Below, piece after piece: positions 33,588 to 43,521 of a stretch of DNA of 64,000 bases; positions within the stretch are counted from its first letter, which is position 1, and every line of letters begins with the position of its first letter. The translations under genes were made by a program, and so were the position numbers. A model generated the notes under the pieces. That model was not told the DNA's origin, did no database searches, and saw nothing but the letters and a program-made list of their open reading frames with translations. Origin of the DNA: Phosphoribacter sp037045055 (lineage in GTDB: Bacteria; Actinomycetota; Actinomycetes; Actinomycetales; Dermatophilaceae); the NCBI GenBank assembly GCA_037045055.1, contig JBAOHJ010000001.1:806001-870000 (forward strand), written 5' to 3'.

Positions 33588-35648
33588 CTAGGCCGGTTGG
33601 GGCGTAAGCGTGGGCAGGCCGCGCGACTCGCGGATGATCCGGACGAAGTCGCCCATGATGTCGTTGAGGCCGAAGTCCTTGGGGGTGAACACCGCGGCCA
33701 CGCCCTGGGCCCGCAGGGCCGCGGCGTCGCTCTCCGGGATGATCCCACCCACGACGACGGGGACGTCCGGGACGCCCGCGGCGCGCAGCCCGGCGAGGAC
33801 CTCGGGCACCAGCTCCATGTGCGACCCGGAGAGGATGGACAGCCCGACCAGGTGCACGTCCTCGGCGACCGCCGCCGCGACGATCTGCTCCGGGGTGAGC
33901 CGGATGCCCTGGTAGATGACCTCGAAACCGGCGTCGCGAGCCCGCACGGCGATCTGCTCGGCACCGTTGCTGTGACCGTCCAGGCCCGGCTTGCCGACCA
34001 GCACCCGCAGCTTCTCGCCGAGGTCCGCGGCGGTGCGGGCCACCTCGTCGCGCACCAGGGCCAGATCGCCCGACGCGGCCCCGCTGACCCCTACCGAGCC
34101 GGACACGCCGGTGGGCGCGCGGTACTCGCCGAACTGCTCGCGCAGCGCCTGGGCCCACTCGCCGGTGGTGATCTTCGCCCGGGCACACTCCAGCGACGCC
34201 GCCATGAGGTTGACCCCGGAGGCGGCGTCGGCCCGCAGCCGCGCCAAGGCCGCCTGGGCACGCTCGCGGGCCTGCGGGTCGGCGTCGCGGGCCTCACGCC
34301 AGGCCCGAACCGCGGCGACGGCAGCCTTTTCCACGGCCGGGTCGACGGTCTGGATCGCGGTGTCGAGGTCGGCGGTGAGCGGGTTGGGCTCGGTCGTCGT
34401 GAAGGCGTTGAGCCCCACGACGACATCCTCGCCGGCCTCGATGCGCTGGCGCCGGGCGGCGTGCGAGGCGACCAGGGCGGACTTCATGTAGCCGCTCTCG
34501 ACGGCGGCCACCGCCCCGCCCATCTGTTGCACGCGCTCGATCTCCGCCTTGGCCCCCTCGACGAGCTCGCGGACCTTGGCCGCCACGACGACCGACCCGG
34601 TGAACAGGTCGTCGTACTCGAGCAGGTCGGACTCCATGGCCAGCACCTGCTGGATGCGCAGCGACCACTGCTGGTCCCACGGCCGGGGCAGGCCCAGCGC
34701 CTCGTTCCACGCGGGCAGCTGCACGGCCCGGGCCCGAGCGTCCTTGGACAGGGTCACCGCGAGCATCTCCAGGACGATCCGCTGGACGTTGTTCTCCGGT
34801 TGGGCCTCGGTCAGACCCAGCGAGTTGACCTGGACCCCGTAGCGGAACCGTCGGGCCACCGGGTCGGTCACCCCGTACCGCTCGCGGGTCAGCTCGTCCC
34901 AGATCTCGACGAAGGCGCGCATCTTGCACATCTCCTCGACGAACCGCACCCCGGCGTTGACGAAGAAGGAGATCCGGGCGACGACGTCGGCGAAGGCCTC
35001 GGGCGGCACCTGGCCGGAGTCGCGGACCGCGTCGAGCACGGCGATCGCCGTGCACATCGAGTAGGCGATCTCCTGCACCGGCGTGGCCCCGGCTTCTTGC
35101 AGGTGGTAGCTGCAGATGTTCGTCGGGTTCCACTTGGGGATTTCGGTCACCGTGTAGGTGATCATGTCGGTGATCAGCCGCAGGGAGGGCTCCGGCGGGA
35201 AGGCATAGGTGCCCCGCGAGAGGTACTCCTTGATGATGTCGTTCTGCGTGGTGCCGGCCAGCGCCGTGACCCACGCCGCCGGGTCCTCGCCGGCGGCGGC
35301 CGCCTGGGCCTCGGCGGTGACCTGGTACATCGCCAGCAGCCACATCGCCGTCGCGTTGATCGTCATCGACGTGTTCATCGCGTTGAGGGGGATGCCCTCG
35401 AAGAGGGCGGCCATGTCGCCGATATGGCTGATCGGGACCCCGACCTTGCCCACCTCGCCGCGCGCGAGGACGTGGTCGGGGTCGTAGCCGGTCTGGGTCG
35501 GCAGGTCGAAGGCCACCGACAGGCCGGTCTGCCCCTTGGCGAGGTTGCGCCGGTAGAGGGCGTTGCTGGCCGCGGCGCTGGAGTGCCCGGCATAGGTCCG
35601 GATCACCCACGGCTTGTCGCGGGTTGGGCGGGAAGGGGTTTCGGCCAT
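33588..35648 (-). CDS. ecm: Ethylmalonyl-CoA mutase
   Basis: 686 residues. The TIM barrel (1-540) starts at once with KPWVIRTYAGHSSAAASNAL, without the N-terminal arm of methylmalonyl-CoA mutase. RTYAGHSSA (Tyr19) and YLSRGTYAFPPEPSLRL (Arg145) keep the carboxylate-binding Tyr/Arg pair, so the substrate is a dicarboxylic acyl-CoA. A fused cobalamin domain follows (KLRVLVGKPGLDGHSNGAEQ with the D-x-H-x2-G motif, LVGLSILSGSHM). Single-chain layout and length fit ethylmalonyl-CoA mutase (MeaA), which makes methylsuccinyl-CoA. TACGGT six bases before ATG suggests leaderless initiation. Ccr, epimerase, MeaB and adenosyltransferase genes are within 20 kb. Confidence 0.87.
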   Translation of the reverse strand: MAETPSRPTRDKPWVIRTYAGHSSAAASNALYRRNLAKGQTGLSVAFDLPTQTGYDPDHVLARGEVGKVGVPISHIGDMAALFEGIPLNAMNTSMTINATAMWLLAMYQVTAEAQAAAAGEDPAAWVTALAGTTQNDIIKEYLSRGTYAFPPEPSLRLITDMITYTVTEIPKWNPTNICSYHLQEAGATPVQEIAYSMCTAIAVLDAVRDSGQVPPEAFADVVARISFFVNAGVRFVEEMCKMRAFVEIWDELTRERYGVTDPVARRFRYGVQVNSLGLTEAQPENNVQRIVLEMLAVTLSKDARARAVQLPAWNEALGLPRPWDQQWSLRIQQVLAMESDLLEYDDLFTGSVVVAAKVRELVEGAKAEIERVQQMGGAVAAVESGYMKSALVASHAARRQRIEAGEDVVVGLNAFTTTEPNPLTADLDTAIQTVDPAVEKAAVAAVRAWREARDADPQARERAQAALARLRADAASGVNLMAASLECARAKITTGEWAQALREQFGEYRAPTGVSGSVGVSGAASGDLALVRDEVARTAADLGEKLRVLVGKPGLDGHSNGAEQIAVRARDAGFEVIYQGIRLTPEQIVAAAVAEDVHLVGLSILSGSHMELVPEVLAGLRAAGVPDVPVVVGGIIPESDAAALRAQGVAAVFTPKDFGLNDIMGDFVRIIRESRGLPTLTPQPA

Positions 35649-35689
35649 GGGACGACCGTACTCCGCGCGTCCCCGGCCACGGAGCGCCC

Positions 35690-36085
35690 CTAGGCCGTGA
35701 GAGGCGACACGGTGGTGGGGGTGGGCTCGCTGACGCCGACGAGGACACGGTCCAGGTGGGTGGCCCGCAGCACCCGCGCGGTGCGCTCGGAGACCTCGGA
35801 GACGACCAGCCGCCGGTCGGCCCGGCGGGCGCGGTGGTGGGCGCCGACGAGCACGCCCAAGGCGGTGAGGTCGCCGACCTCGGCCTGCGCCAGGAGCAGG
35901 ACGATGTCCCCGGATCCGGTGTCGACGACGCGGTGCAGCAAGTCCCGCACCCCGGCCGCGGTCCGCGCGTCGATCCGCCCGCAGACCGTGACGACCTGCC
36001 CGGTGGCGGTCTGCACCACGTGCATGGGCAGCTGCGGCTGGGGGGCTCGCTCGCGCCGGCCCGTCCCGCCCCGGCCCCTGTCCAT
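35690..36085 (-). CDS. STAS-domain (anti-anti-sigma-like) protein
   Basis: 131 residues from MDRGRGGTGRRERAPQPQL. The STAS fold is readable: VVQTATGQVVTVCGRIDARTA, VRDLLHRVVDTGSGDIVLLL, the phosphorylation loop VGDLTALGVLVGAHHRARRA with Thr where SpoIIAA has Ser, and a last helix RTARVLRATHLDRVLVG. Such proteins bind anti-sigma kinases or other partners. The start is uncertain: ATG at 36025 or GTG at 36187 are in frame. No kinase or sigma gene is adjacent; it lies 41 bases before ecm on the same strand and diverges from the adenosyltransferase gene. Confidence 0.7.
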   Translation of the reverse strand: MDRGRGGTGRRERAPQPQLPMHVVQTATGQVVTVCGRIDARTAAGVRDLLHRVVDTGSGDIVLLLAQAEVGDLTALGVLVGAHHRARRADRRLVVSEVSERTARVLRATHLDRVLVGVSEPTPTTVSPLTA

Positions 36086-36280
36086 GTCCCGCCCGTCTCG
36101 TGCGATCGGCGATGGTGCCTCCCAGCGGTGGGACGCCTCGGACGCCCGACTGGTTGCCTCGACGGTAGTGAACGTGAGGTCGGTCACGTCGGCGACACGC
36201 TGTGACGGGTGGGACGATTGTCCGCTCGTGGGTGGTGCCCGACCGCCCGGGGGGCCTGCCGGGTCTGTCAGGCTGGCGCC

Positions 36281-36913
36281 ATGGTCAACCTCACGAGGAT
36301 CTACACCCGGACCGGCGACGACGGCTCCACCGCCCTGGGCGACTTCAGCCGCACCGCCAAGACCGACCCGCGCCTGGGTGCCTACGCCGACGCCAACGAG
36401 GCCAACGCCGTCCTCGGGGTGGCCCTGGCCATCGGTGGGCTGCGAGAGGACCTGCGCGAGACGCTGCACCGGGTGCAGAACGAGCTGTTCGACGTGGGGG
36501 CCGACCTGTGCATGCCGCTGCAGCGCGACTACGACTACCCACCCCTGCGCGTGCAGCAGCCCTGGATCGAGGATCTCGAGCGAGACTGCGACCGCTACCT
36601 CGGCGAGCTGGAGGCGCTGCGGTCGTTCATCCTGCCCGGAGGCAGCCCGGGCGCGGCATACCTGCACCAGGCGACCACTGTGGTGCGCCGCGCCGAGCGC
36701 AGCACCTGGGCGGCGCTGGAGCGCTACGGCGACCAGCCCGGCACCGGACGCGGCAGCGGCGGCGTCAACCCGCTGACCGCGACCTATCTCAACCGGCTCT
36801 CGGACCTGGTGTTCGTCCTGGCCCGGGTGGCCAACCTGCCGGGCACCGACGTGCTGTGGCAGCCCGGTGGAGGACGCGTGGCGCCCCCGCCGGCACGAGG
36901 CGCGACTACATGA
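36281..36913 (+). CDS. pduO: Cob(I)alamin adenosyltransferase, PduO type
   Basis: 210 residues: VNLTRIYTRTGDDGSTALGD (ATP loop), AYADANEANAVLGVALAIGG, LHRVQNELFDVGADLCMPL, ILPGGSPGAAYLHQATTVVR and RRAERSTWAALE, then NPLTATYLNRLSDLVFVLAR. These are the ATP- and corrinoid-binding blocks of the PduO-type trimeric enzyme, which turns cob(I)alamin into adenosylcobalamin, the cofactor of both mutases in this window. The same gene lies beyond atpC and the DUF2550 gene in M. tuberculosis (Rv1314c). Its last eight bases overlap the convergent DUF2550 gene. Confidence 0.9.
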   Translation: MVNLTRIYTRTGDDGSTALGDFSRTAKTDPRLGAYADANEANAVLGVALAIGGLREDLRETLHRVQNELFDVGADLCMPLQRDYDYPPLRVQQPWIEDLERDCDRYLGELEALRSFILPGGSPGAAYLHQATTVVRRAERSTWAALERYGDQPGTGRGSGGVNPLTATYLNRLSDLVFVLARVANLPGTDVLWQPGGGRVAPPPARGATT

Positions 36914-37346
36914 CCGACCCCGCCGAACGCGGCGGCCCGGCCTCCACCCACGAGCGCAAGGCGGTGTATGCCGCGTCGGGCATCGCCAGGTCGAAGTCGG
37001 TCTCGGCCTGACGACAGGGCACGACGACCGGCTCCTCGAGACCCTCCAGCCGGGTCGTCGACTCGGGGCGGCGCGGCGCACCCAGCTCGAAGTCGACCCG
37101 CAGCCACCGGTACTTCGGACGCACCGTCAGCCCGCTGAGGGGGAACCACTCCAACTGGTCGGTCGCGAAGCCGAGCAGGCCCATGCGCCACCGGGGCCGC
37201 TGCGGGTAGCGCACGCCACACAGGGTGAGCAGCCGCCCCCGACCGATGGTGCGCCGGCGCACGAAGAGCAGGGCGAAGAAGGCCAGGGCCGCCCCCAGCA
37301 GCACGCCGACCGCCACCTCGACGGAGGTGAGCAGGTCGGCCGCCAC
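36906..37346 (-). CDS. DUF2550 membrane protein
   Basis: 146 residues: one N-terminal membrane helix (VEVAVGVLLGAALAFFALLFV), a basic turn RRRTIGRGR, then a cytoplasmic beta-rich domain (FATDQLEWFPLSGLTVRPKY, RWLRVDFELGAPRRPESTTR). This is the DUF2550 family that follows atpC in most actinobacteria. Function unknown; conservation beside ATP synthase suggests an accessory role in assembly or a shared transcript. It begins eight bases after the atpC stop and is the end of the atp transcript. Confidence 0.8.
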   Translation of the reverse strand: MAADLLTSVEVAVGVLLGAALAFFALLFVRRRTIGRGRLLTLCGVRYPQRPRWRMGLLGFATDQLEWFPLSGLTVRPKYRWLRVDFELGAPRRPESTTRLEGLEEPVVVPCRQAETDFDLAMPDAAYTALRSWVEAGPPRSAGSVM

Positions 37347-37354
37347 CGCGACCC

Positions 37355-37624
37355 TCAGCCGAGCCCGGGGGCGTCGACGGTGTCGGCCACGATGGTGACC
37401 CGGTCGTGCTCCACGGACAGGAACCCGCTGTCGACCGTGGCCACCTGTCGCTCGCCGCCGGCCGCATGGATCGTCACGTCACCGGACACGAGGATGCCCA
37501 GCAGCGGGGTATGCCCCGGCAGGATGCCCAGCTCTCCTGAGGCCGAGCGGCAGCGGACCATCGCGGCCTCTCCCCTCCAGACCCGGCGATCGGCGGCGAC
37601 GAGCTCCACTTCCAGTTGACTCAC
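37355..37624 (-). CDS. atpC: F-type ATP synthase subunit epsilon (short form)
   Basis: 89 residues from GTG: MSQLEVELVAADRRVWRGEA, GELGILPGHTPLLGILVSGD and GGERQVATVDSGFLSVEHDR. Only the N-terminal beta-sandwich, which binds gamma and the c-ring, is present; the C-terminal helical hairpin that inhibits ATP hydrolysis in other bacteria is missing, since a stop follows VDAPGLG. The GTGA at 37621-37624 is both its start and the stop of the HIT-like gene, so it is translationally coupled to that gene rather than to atpD. Confidence 0.88.
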   Translation of the reverse strand: MSQLEVELVAADRRVWRGEAAMVRCRSASGELGILPGHTPLLGILVSGDVTIHAAGGERQVATVDSGFLSVEHDRVTIVADTVDAPGLG

Positions 37625-38328
37625 GGCGTGTCCTTCGGTGCTCGGGGCGTCTGCCCGAGTCTATCGGCCCGGGATCCGGCAGCGGCGCGCCCCCCGAGGG
37701 GGACGTCCAGGGCGATGCGGTCGCGCAAGGCGGCCCCCACGTGCTCGAGGTTGTCGGCGAGCACGCGGGGCGGCAGTGGCGGGAGGTGCTCGGTCCAGTC
37801 GGGCAGGCAGCTGCCGCGCAGCTGCCCGACCCGGGCCGGGCGACCCAGCACCTGGACATGCAGATGCGCCCCACCGTCGCCCCACCTGTTGACGTGGGCC
37901 CGACCGACCGACGGCAGCGACTCGACGGCGGCGGCCATCGCCACGACGAGGACGCCCAGCTCGCCGGCGAGGTCGGCGGTGAGGTCGGTGAGGTCCAGGT
38001 GCTCGATCGGCTGGAGGACGAGCCAGGCGGGCAGCACGGGGGTGTGCCGCTCCGGCACGATCATCCACCGCCGGTCGTGCCACAGCGCGCCGGCGATCGC
38101 CTCGTCCACCCGCTCCCGCTCGGCACACCAGCTCGTGGCCGGGGCCTCCCCGTGGCGCGGCGGCTCGGCGTCCTGCAGCGGCAGCAGCGGTCGCAGGACG
38201 AGTGAGTCGGTCTCGTAGGGGAAGATGTCCCACCCGCTCACCGCGTCGCCGGGCAGGCTCGGCAACCGGCCCTGCGGGTCCGCAGCGGCCACCAGGCGGG
38301 CGTAGAAGTCCTCGGCGCTCTCGGGCAT
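37621..38328 (-). CDS. HIT-superfamily-like protein inserted between atpD and atpC
   Basis: 235 residues: MPESAEDFYARLVAAADPQG, then LVLRPLLPLQDAEPP, DRRWMIVPERHTPVLPAWLV, DLTDLTADLAGELGVLVVAM and NRWGDGGAHLHVQVLGRPAR. The His-x-His-x-Gln in AHLHVQV resembles the active site of the GalT/Ap4A-phosphorylase branch of HIT proteins, so a nucleotide transferase or hydrolase is possible, but I cannot name the family. Its start codon lies inside a GGCATACCG/CGGTATGCC hairpin and its stop overlaps atpC by four bases. A gene at this place is not part of the usual atpD-atpC order. Confidence 0.6.
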   Translation of the reverse strand: MPESAEDFYARLVAAADPQGRLPSLPGDAVSGWDIFPYETDSLVLRPLLPLQDAEPPRHGEAPATSWCAERERVDEAIAGALWHDRRWMIVPERHTPVLPAWLVLQPIEHLDLTDLTADLAGELGVLVVAMAAAVESLPSVGRAHVNRWGDGGAHLHVQVLGRPARVGQLRGSCLPDWTEHLPPLPPRVLADNLEHVGAALRDRIALDVPLGGRAAAGSRADRLGQTPRAPKDTP

Positions 38329-38344
38329 ACCGACACGGTATGCC
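38324..38344. repeat. Hairpin of GGCATACCG/CGGTATGCC over a start codon
   Basis: GGCATACCG (38324-38332) and CGGTATGCC (38336-38344) pair perfectly around a three-base loop. The start codon of the HIT-like gene (38326-38328) is inside one arm, so in mRNA the initiation site would be sequestered unless opened. It is one of several inverted GTATGCC pairs in gene gaps. Confidence 0.55.
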
Positions 38345-38435
38345 GCCACCACCCGGCGAGGGCCCCGGCCCGGCCGGCCGACCCCCGCGGGGCGACGGGC
38401 GCCTCGGTGGCGCCGGCCGCGGCATACCGCTCGGG

Positions 38436-39914
38436 TCAGAGGTTCTTCTGGATCTCCGCCCACTGGCGCTCGACGTCGTCGAGGCCACCGCACATGAAGA
38501 ACGCCTGCTCGCCGACGTGGTCGTACTCGCCGTCGGCGATCTTCGTGAACGCCTCGATGCAGTCGGCCAGCGGCACGGTGGAGCCCTCGATGCCGGTGAA
38601 CTGCTTGGCCACGTAGGTGTTCTGGGAGAGGAACCGCTGGATGCGCCGGGCCCGGTTGACGAGGATCTTGTCCTCCTCGGACAGCTCGTCGACGCCGAGG
38701 ATGGCGATGATGTCTTGCAGCTCCTTGTTGCGCTGCAGGATCTGCTTGACCCGCACGGCGGTGTCGTAGTGGTCCTCGGAGATGTAGCGGCGGTCGAGGA
38801 TGCGGCTGGTCGAGGACAGCGGGTCGACCGCCGGGTAGATGCCCATCGAGGCGATGTCCCGGGACAGCTCGGTGGTCGCGTCGAGGTGGGCGAAGGTCGT
38901 CGCCGGCGCCGGGTCGGTGTAGTCGTCGGCGGGCACGTAGATCGCCTGCATCGAGGTGATCGAGTGACCACGGGTCGAGGTGATCCGCTCCTGCAGCACC
39001 CCCATCTCGTCGGCAAGGGTCGGCTGGTAGCCCACCGCGGAGGGCATCCGGCCCAGCAGGGTGGACACCTCGGACCCGGCCTGGGTGAAGCGGAAGATGT
39101 TGTCGATGAACAGCAGCACGTCCTGCTTCTGCACGTCGCGGAAGTACTCGGCCATGGTCAGCGCGGACAGCGCGACCCGCAGCCGGGTGCCCGGCGGCTC
39201 GTCCATCTGGCCGAAGACGAGAGCGGTCTGACCGAGCACTCCGGCCTCGTCCATCTCGACGATGAGATCGTTGCCCTCCCGGGTGCGCTCGCCCACGCCG
39301 GCGAACACCGACACGCCACCGTGGTCACGCGCGACCCGGGCGATCATCTCCTGGATGAGCACGGTCTTGCCCACGCCAGCACCGCCGAACAGGCCGATCT
39401 TGCCGCCCTGGACGTAGGGGGTGAGCAGGTCGATGACCTTGATCCCGGTCTGGAACATCTGGGTCTTGGACTCGAGCTGGTCGAAGGCCGGCGCCTGACG
39501 GTGGATCCCCCAGCGCTCGGTCACCTCGAGCCGCTCGCCCTCCTGCAGGTTGAGGCAGTCCCCCGTGGTGTTGAAGACATGGCCGAGCGTCGCATCGCCC
39601 ACGGGCACGCTGATCGGCCCGCCGCTGTCCTGCACCGGCAGGCCGCGGACCAACCCGTCGGTGGGCTGCAGCGAGATCGCCCGCACCATGTTGTCGCCGA
39701 TGTGCTGGGCGACCTCGAGGTTGATCCGCTTCGTGCCCGTGCCCTCGCCCTCGCCCTGCCCGGACAGGTCGACCTGGGTGGTGAGCAGGTTGTACTGCTC
39801 GGGCATCGCGTCCACCGGGAACTCGACGTCGACGACCGGGCCGATGATGCGCGCGATGCGCCCGACGCCGCCCGGGGTCGCGGTGGTGGCGGCCTCAGTG
39901 ACAGTGGCAGTCAT
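38436..39914 (-). CDS. atpD: F-type ATP synthase subunit beta
   Basis: 492 residues, catalytic subunit of F1. GRIARIIGPVVDVEFPVDAM opens the beta-barrel; P-loop GGAGVGKTVLIQEMI, catalytic Glu in GVGERTREGNDL, VALSALTMAEYFRD, VLLFIDNIFRFTQAGSEVST (Walker B) and the DELSEED-equivalent GVDELSEEDKILV are all present. Length normal. It lies 18 bases after atpG. It is followed not by atpC but by a 107-base gap and the HIT-like gene. Confidence 0.97.
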   Translation of the reverse strand: MTATVTEAATTATPGGVGRIARIIGPVVDVEFPVDAMPEQYNLLTTQVDLSGQGEGEGTGTKRINLEVAQHIGDNMVRAISLQPTDGLVRGLPVQDSGGPISVPVGDATLGHVFNTTGDCLNLQEGERLEVTERWGIHRQAPAFDQLESKTQMFQTGIKVIDLLTPYVQGGKIGLFGGAGVGKTVLIQEMIARVARDHGGVSVFAGVGERTREGNDLIVEMDEAGVLGQTALVFGQMDEPPGTRLRVALSALTMAEYFRDVQKQDVLLFIDNIFRFTQAGSEVSTLLGRMPSAVGYQPTLADEMGVLQERITSTRGHSITSMQAIYVPADDYTDPAPATTFAHLDATTELSRDIASMGIYPAVDPLSSTSRILDRRYISEDHYDTAVRVKQILQRNKELQDIIAILGVDELSEEDKILVNRARRIQRFLSQNTYVAKQFTGIEGSTVPLADCIEAFTKIADGEYDHVGEQAFFMCGGLDDVERQWAEIQKNL

Positions 39915-39932
39915 GTGTCTGGTTCCTTCGTT

Positions 39933-40886
39933 CTAGGCGGACGCGAGGGCGTCGGCGCCGCCGACGATTTCGCTGATCTCTTGGGTGATCTCGGCCTGAC
40001 GGGCCTGGTTGGCCAAACGGGTGTAGGTCTTGATGAGAGTGTCGGCGTTGTCGGTGGCCGACTTCATGGCCCGTTGCCGGGCGGCCAGCTCGGAGGCCGC
40101 GGCACCGAGCATGCAGGTGTAGATGCGATGGACGATGTACTTGCGCAGCAGCTGGTCCATGACCTCCTCGGCGCTGGGCTCGAACACGTACAGCGGCATC
40201 GGGTCGTCCTCGTCGGCCTGCTCGGCCTGCTCGGCCTTGTCGGCCTCGAGGATCTCCACCGGCATGAGGCGCAGCGCGCGGGTCTCCTGGGTGACCATGG
40301 TCTTGAAGCGGGTGTAGACGACGTGGACCTCGTCCATGGCCCCGCTCTCGTGGACGTCGAGGTCCCCGCGCGCCAGCAGCCGCTCGCCGATCTCCTGGGC
40401 CCGTTCGAAGGTGGGCGCGTCGGAGTTGCCCGACCACGACGGTCCGTACTCCTTGCCGCGGAAGTCGTAGTAGGAGATGACCTTGCGCCCGAGCAGGTAG
40501 GGCACGACCACCTTGCCCTCGTCCTGCAGCCGGGCGATGAGCGACTCGCTCTGCTTGATGACGGCGGAGGAGTAGGACCCGGCCAGGCCACGGTCGCTGG
40601 TGATGATGACGACGGCAGCCCGGCGGGGGCCGGCCTCCCGCTCGCCCACCGTCGAGGACTCCAGCTCGCGTTGCCGGTCGGTGGTCAACGGGTGCGGGGC
40701 GCGCGAGGAGGCGGCCAAAGCCGACAACGCCTTGGTCAGCGCGTGCGTGTACGGGCCGGACGCCACGACGCGTTGGCGCGCCTTGATCACCCGGGAGGCG
40801 GCCATCAGCTCCATGGCCGAGGTGATCTTCTTGGTCGCCTGGACCGAGCGGATGCGCTGGCGGTAGACCCGCATCTGCGCTCCCAT
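39933..40886 (-). CDS. atpG: F-type ATP synthase subunit gamma
   Basis: 317 residues from MGAQMRVYRQRIRSVQATKK, the usual start of gamma; the in-frame extension upstream runs through an intergenic hairpin and is not coding. The C-terminal rotor helix is conserved (MKSATDNADTLIKTYTRLAN, QARQAEITQEISEIVGGADA). An acidic insert near residue 215 (EADKAEQAEQADEDDPMPLY) is of the kind seen in actinobacterial gamma subunits. GCAGGA is present before ATG. It forms the central stalk coupling the c-ring to the beta subunits. Confidence 0.95.
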   Translation of the reverse strand: MGAQMRVYRQRIRSVQATKKITSAMELMAASRVIKARQRVVASGPYTHALTKALSALAASSRAPHPLTTDRQRELESSTVGEREAGPRRAAVVIITSDRGLAGSYSSAVIKQSESLIARLQDEGKVVVPYLLGRKVISYYDFRGKEYGPSWSGNSDAPTFERAQEIGERLLARGDLDVHESGAMDEVHVVYTRFKTMVTQETRALRLMPVEILEADKAEQAEQADEDDPMPLYVFEPSAEEVMDQLLRKYIVHRIYTCMLGAAASELAARQRAMKSATDNADTLIKTYTRLANQARQAEITQEISEIVGGADALASA

Positions 40887-40920
40887 ATCGTCCTGCCCTT
40901 CCTTGCTCGTTCGGCTGGGT

Positions 40921-40981
40921 CGGTATGCCGTGCCACCGGCGGCGGCGAGCCGGGAGCCCACCGGCGGCTCCCGGCATACCG
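40921..40981. repeat. Nested intergenic hairpin between atpA and atpG
   Basis: Outer arms CGGTATGCCG (40921-40930) and CGGCATACCG (40972-40981) and inner arms GCCGGGAGCC (40949-40958) and GGCTCCCGGC (40966-40975) are perfect; the 3' arms overlap, so the two stems compete. It fills the atpA-atpG gap, right after the atpA stop, and may set relative expression or mRNA decay. Confidence 0.6.
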
Positions 40982-40982
40982 G

Positions 40983-42629
<1,647 letters not shown>

Positions 42630-42708
42630 TGCGCTTCTTCTCCTGACGTTGCGGCCGGTGAGCCGTGGTGGTTCGAGCTGGTATGCCGGGTAGTGGGTGG
42701 ACGCGGTG

Positions 42709-43521
42709 CTAGGCGCCGATGTGCCGACGGGCCTCGTCGAGCCGCCGCAGGATCGTGCCGTCGACGACCTCGTCGCCGACCTGGACGCGGATCCCGCCGA
42801 CGATCCGGGGGTCCACGACGACGTTGAGGTGGACCGGCTGGCCGTAGATGCGCCTCAGCGCGGCGGCGAGCCGGTCACGCTGGGTCACGTCGAGGTCGAT
42901 CGCGCAGGTGACCGTCGCCGACAGCTGCTCGCGCCGGCGGGCGATGATCCGCAGGTAGGCCTCGACCACCCGGTCGAACCGGCGACCGCGGGGCGTGGCC
43001 ACGGCGCGGCCCGCGAGGGTCACCGTCTCCGGCTGCGCCTTGCCGCCCAGCAACGAGGTGACGACGCCCAGGCGAGCGCCCGGGTCGGCGCGCCGATCGG
43101 TCAGCGCGTCGCGCAGGGCCGGATTGGCCGCCACGATGCGCTCGAAGCGGAACAGCTCGTCCTCGACCTGGTCGGCGCGGGCCTGGCCCGCCTCGGTGCC
43201 GACCAGCGCCTGGACCGCGAAGTCCTCGAGGGTGTCGGCCAGGTCGCGGTCGGACGACCAGCGCTGCCCGGCCAGGTCGCGAGCGATCTGCAGGGTGCCG
43301 TCGCCGACCTTGCCGCGCAGCAGACGCTCGACGAGCTCGCCCTTGGCGGTGGCCTCCCGGGTGGGGTCGGTCACCGCCCGGCGCAGGCTCGCGTTGCCGT
43401 CGATCATCCGCGCCACGGCGAACAGCTCGTCGGACAGCGCAGCGCCGTCGGCCCCGGCGGACAGGGCCGCATCCAGGCCCTGCTGCCCGGCGGCCGCGGC
43501 CGCGCGCGAGGCGCCCTGCAT
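42709..43521 (-). CDS. atpH: F-type ATP synthase subunit delta
   Basis: 270 residues: the OSCP-like helical domain (ELFAVARMIDGNASLRRAVT), linker helices and the C-terminal domain with RIYGQPVHLNVVVDPRIVGG and VGDEVVDGTILRRLDEARRH. Length matches the 270-residue delta of Micrococcales and streptomycetes, not the b-delta fusion of mycobacteria. ATG overlaps the atpF stop by one base (TGATG). It links F1 to the peripheral stalk. Confidence 0.94.
   Translation of the reverse strand: MQGASRAAAAAGQQGLDAALSAGADGAALSDELFAVARMIDGNASLRRAVTDPTREATAKGELVERLLRGKVGDGTLQIARDLAGQRWSSDRDLADTLEDFAVQALVGTEAGQARADQVEDELFRFERIVAANPALRDALTDRRADPGARLGVVTSLLGGKAQPETVTLAGRAVATPRGRRFDRVVEAYLRIIARRREQLSATVTCAIDLDVTQRDRLAAALRRIYGQPVHLNVVVDPRIVGGIRVQVGDEVVDGTILRRLDEARRHIGA

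Noticed and set aside
35649..36280. Possible cobalamin riboswitch near ecm or the adenosyltransferase
   Set aside because: The gaps are short and no B12-box-like stretch was seen; ecm appears leaderless.
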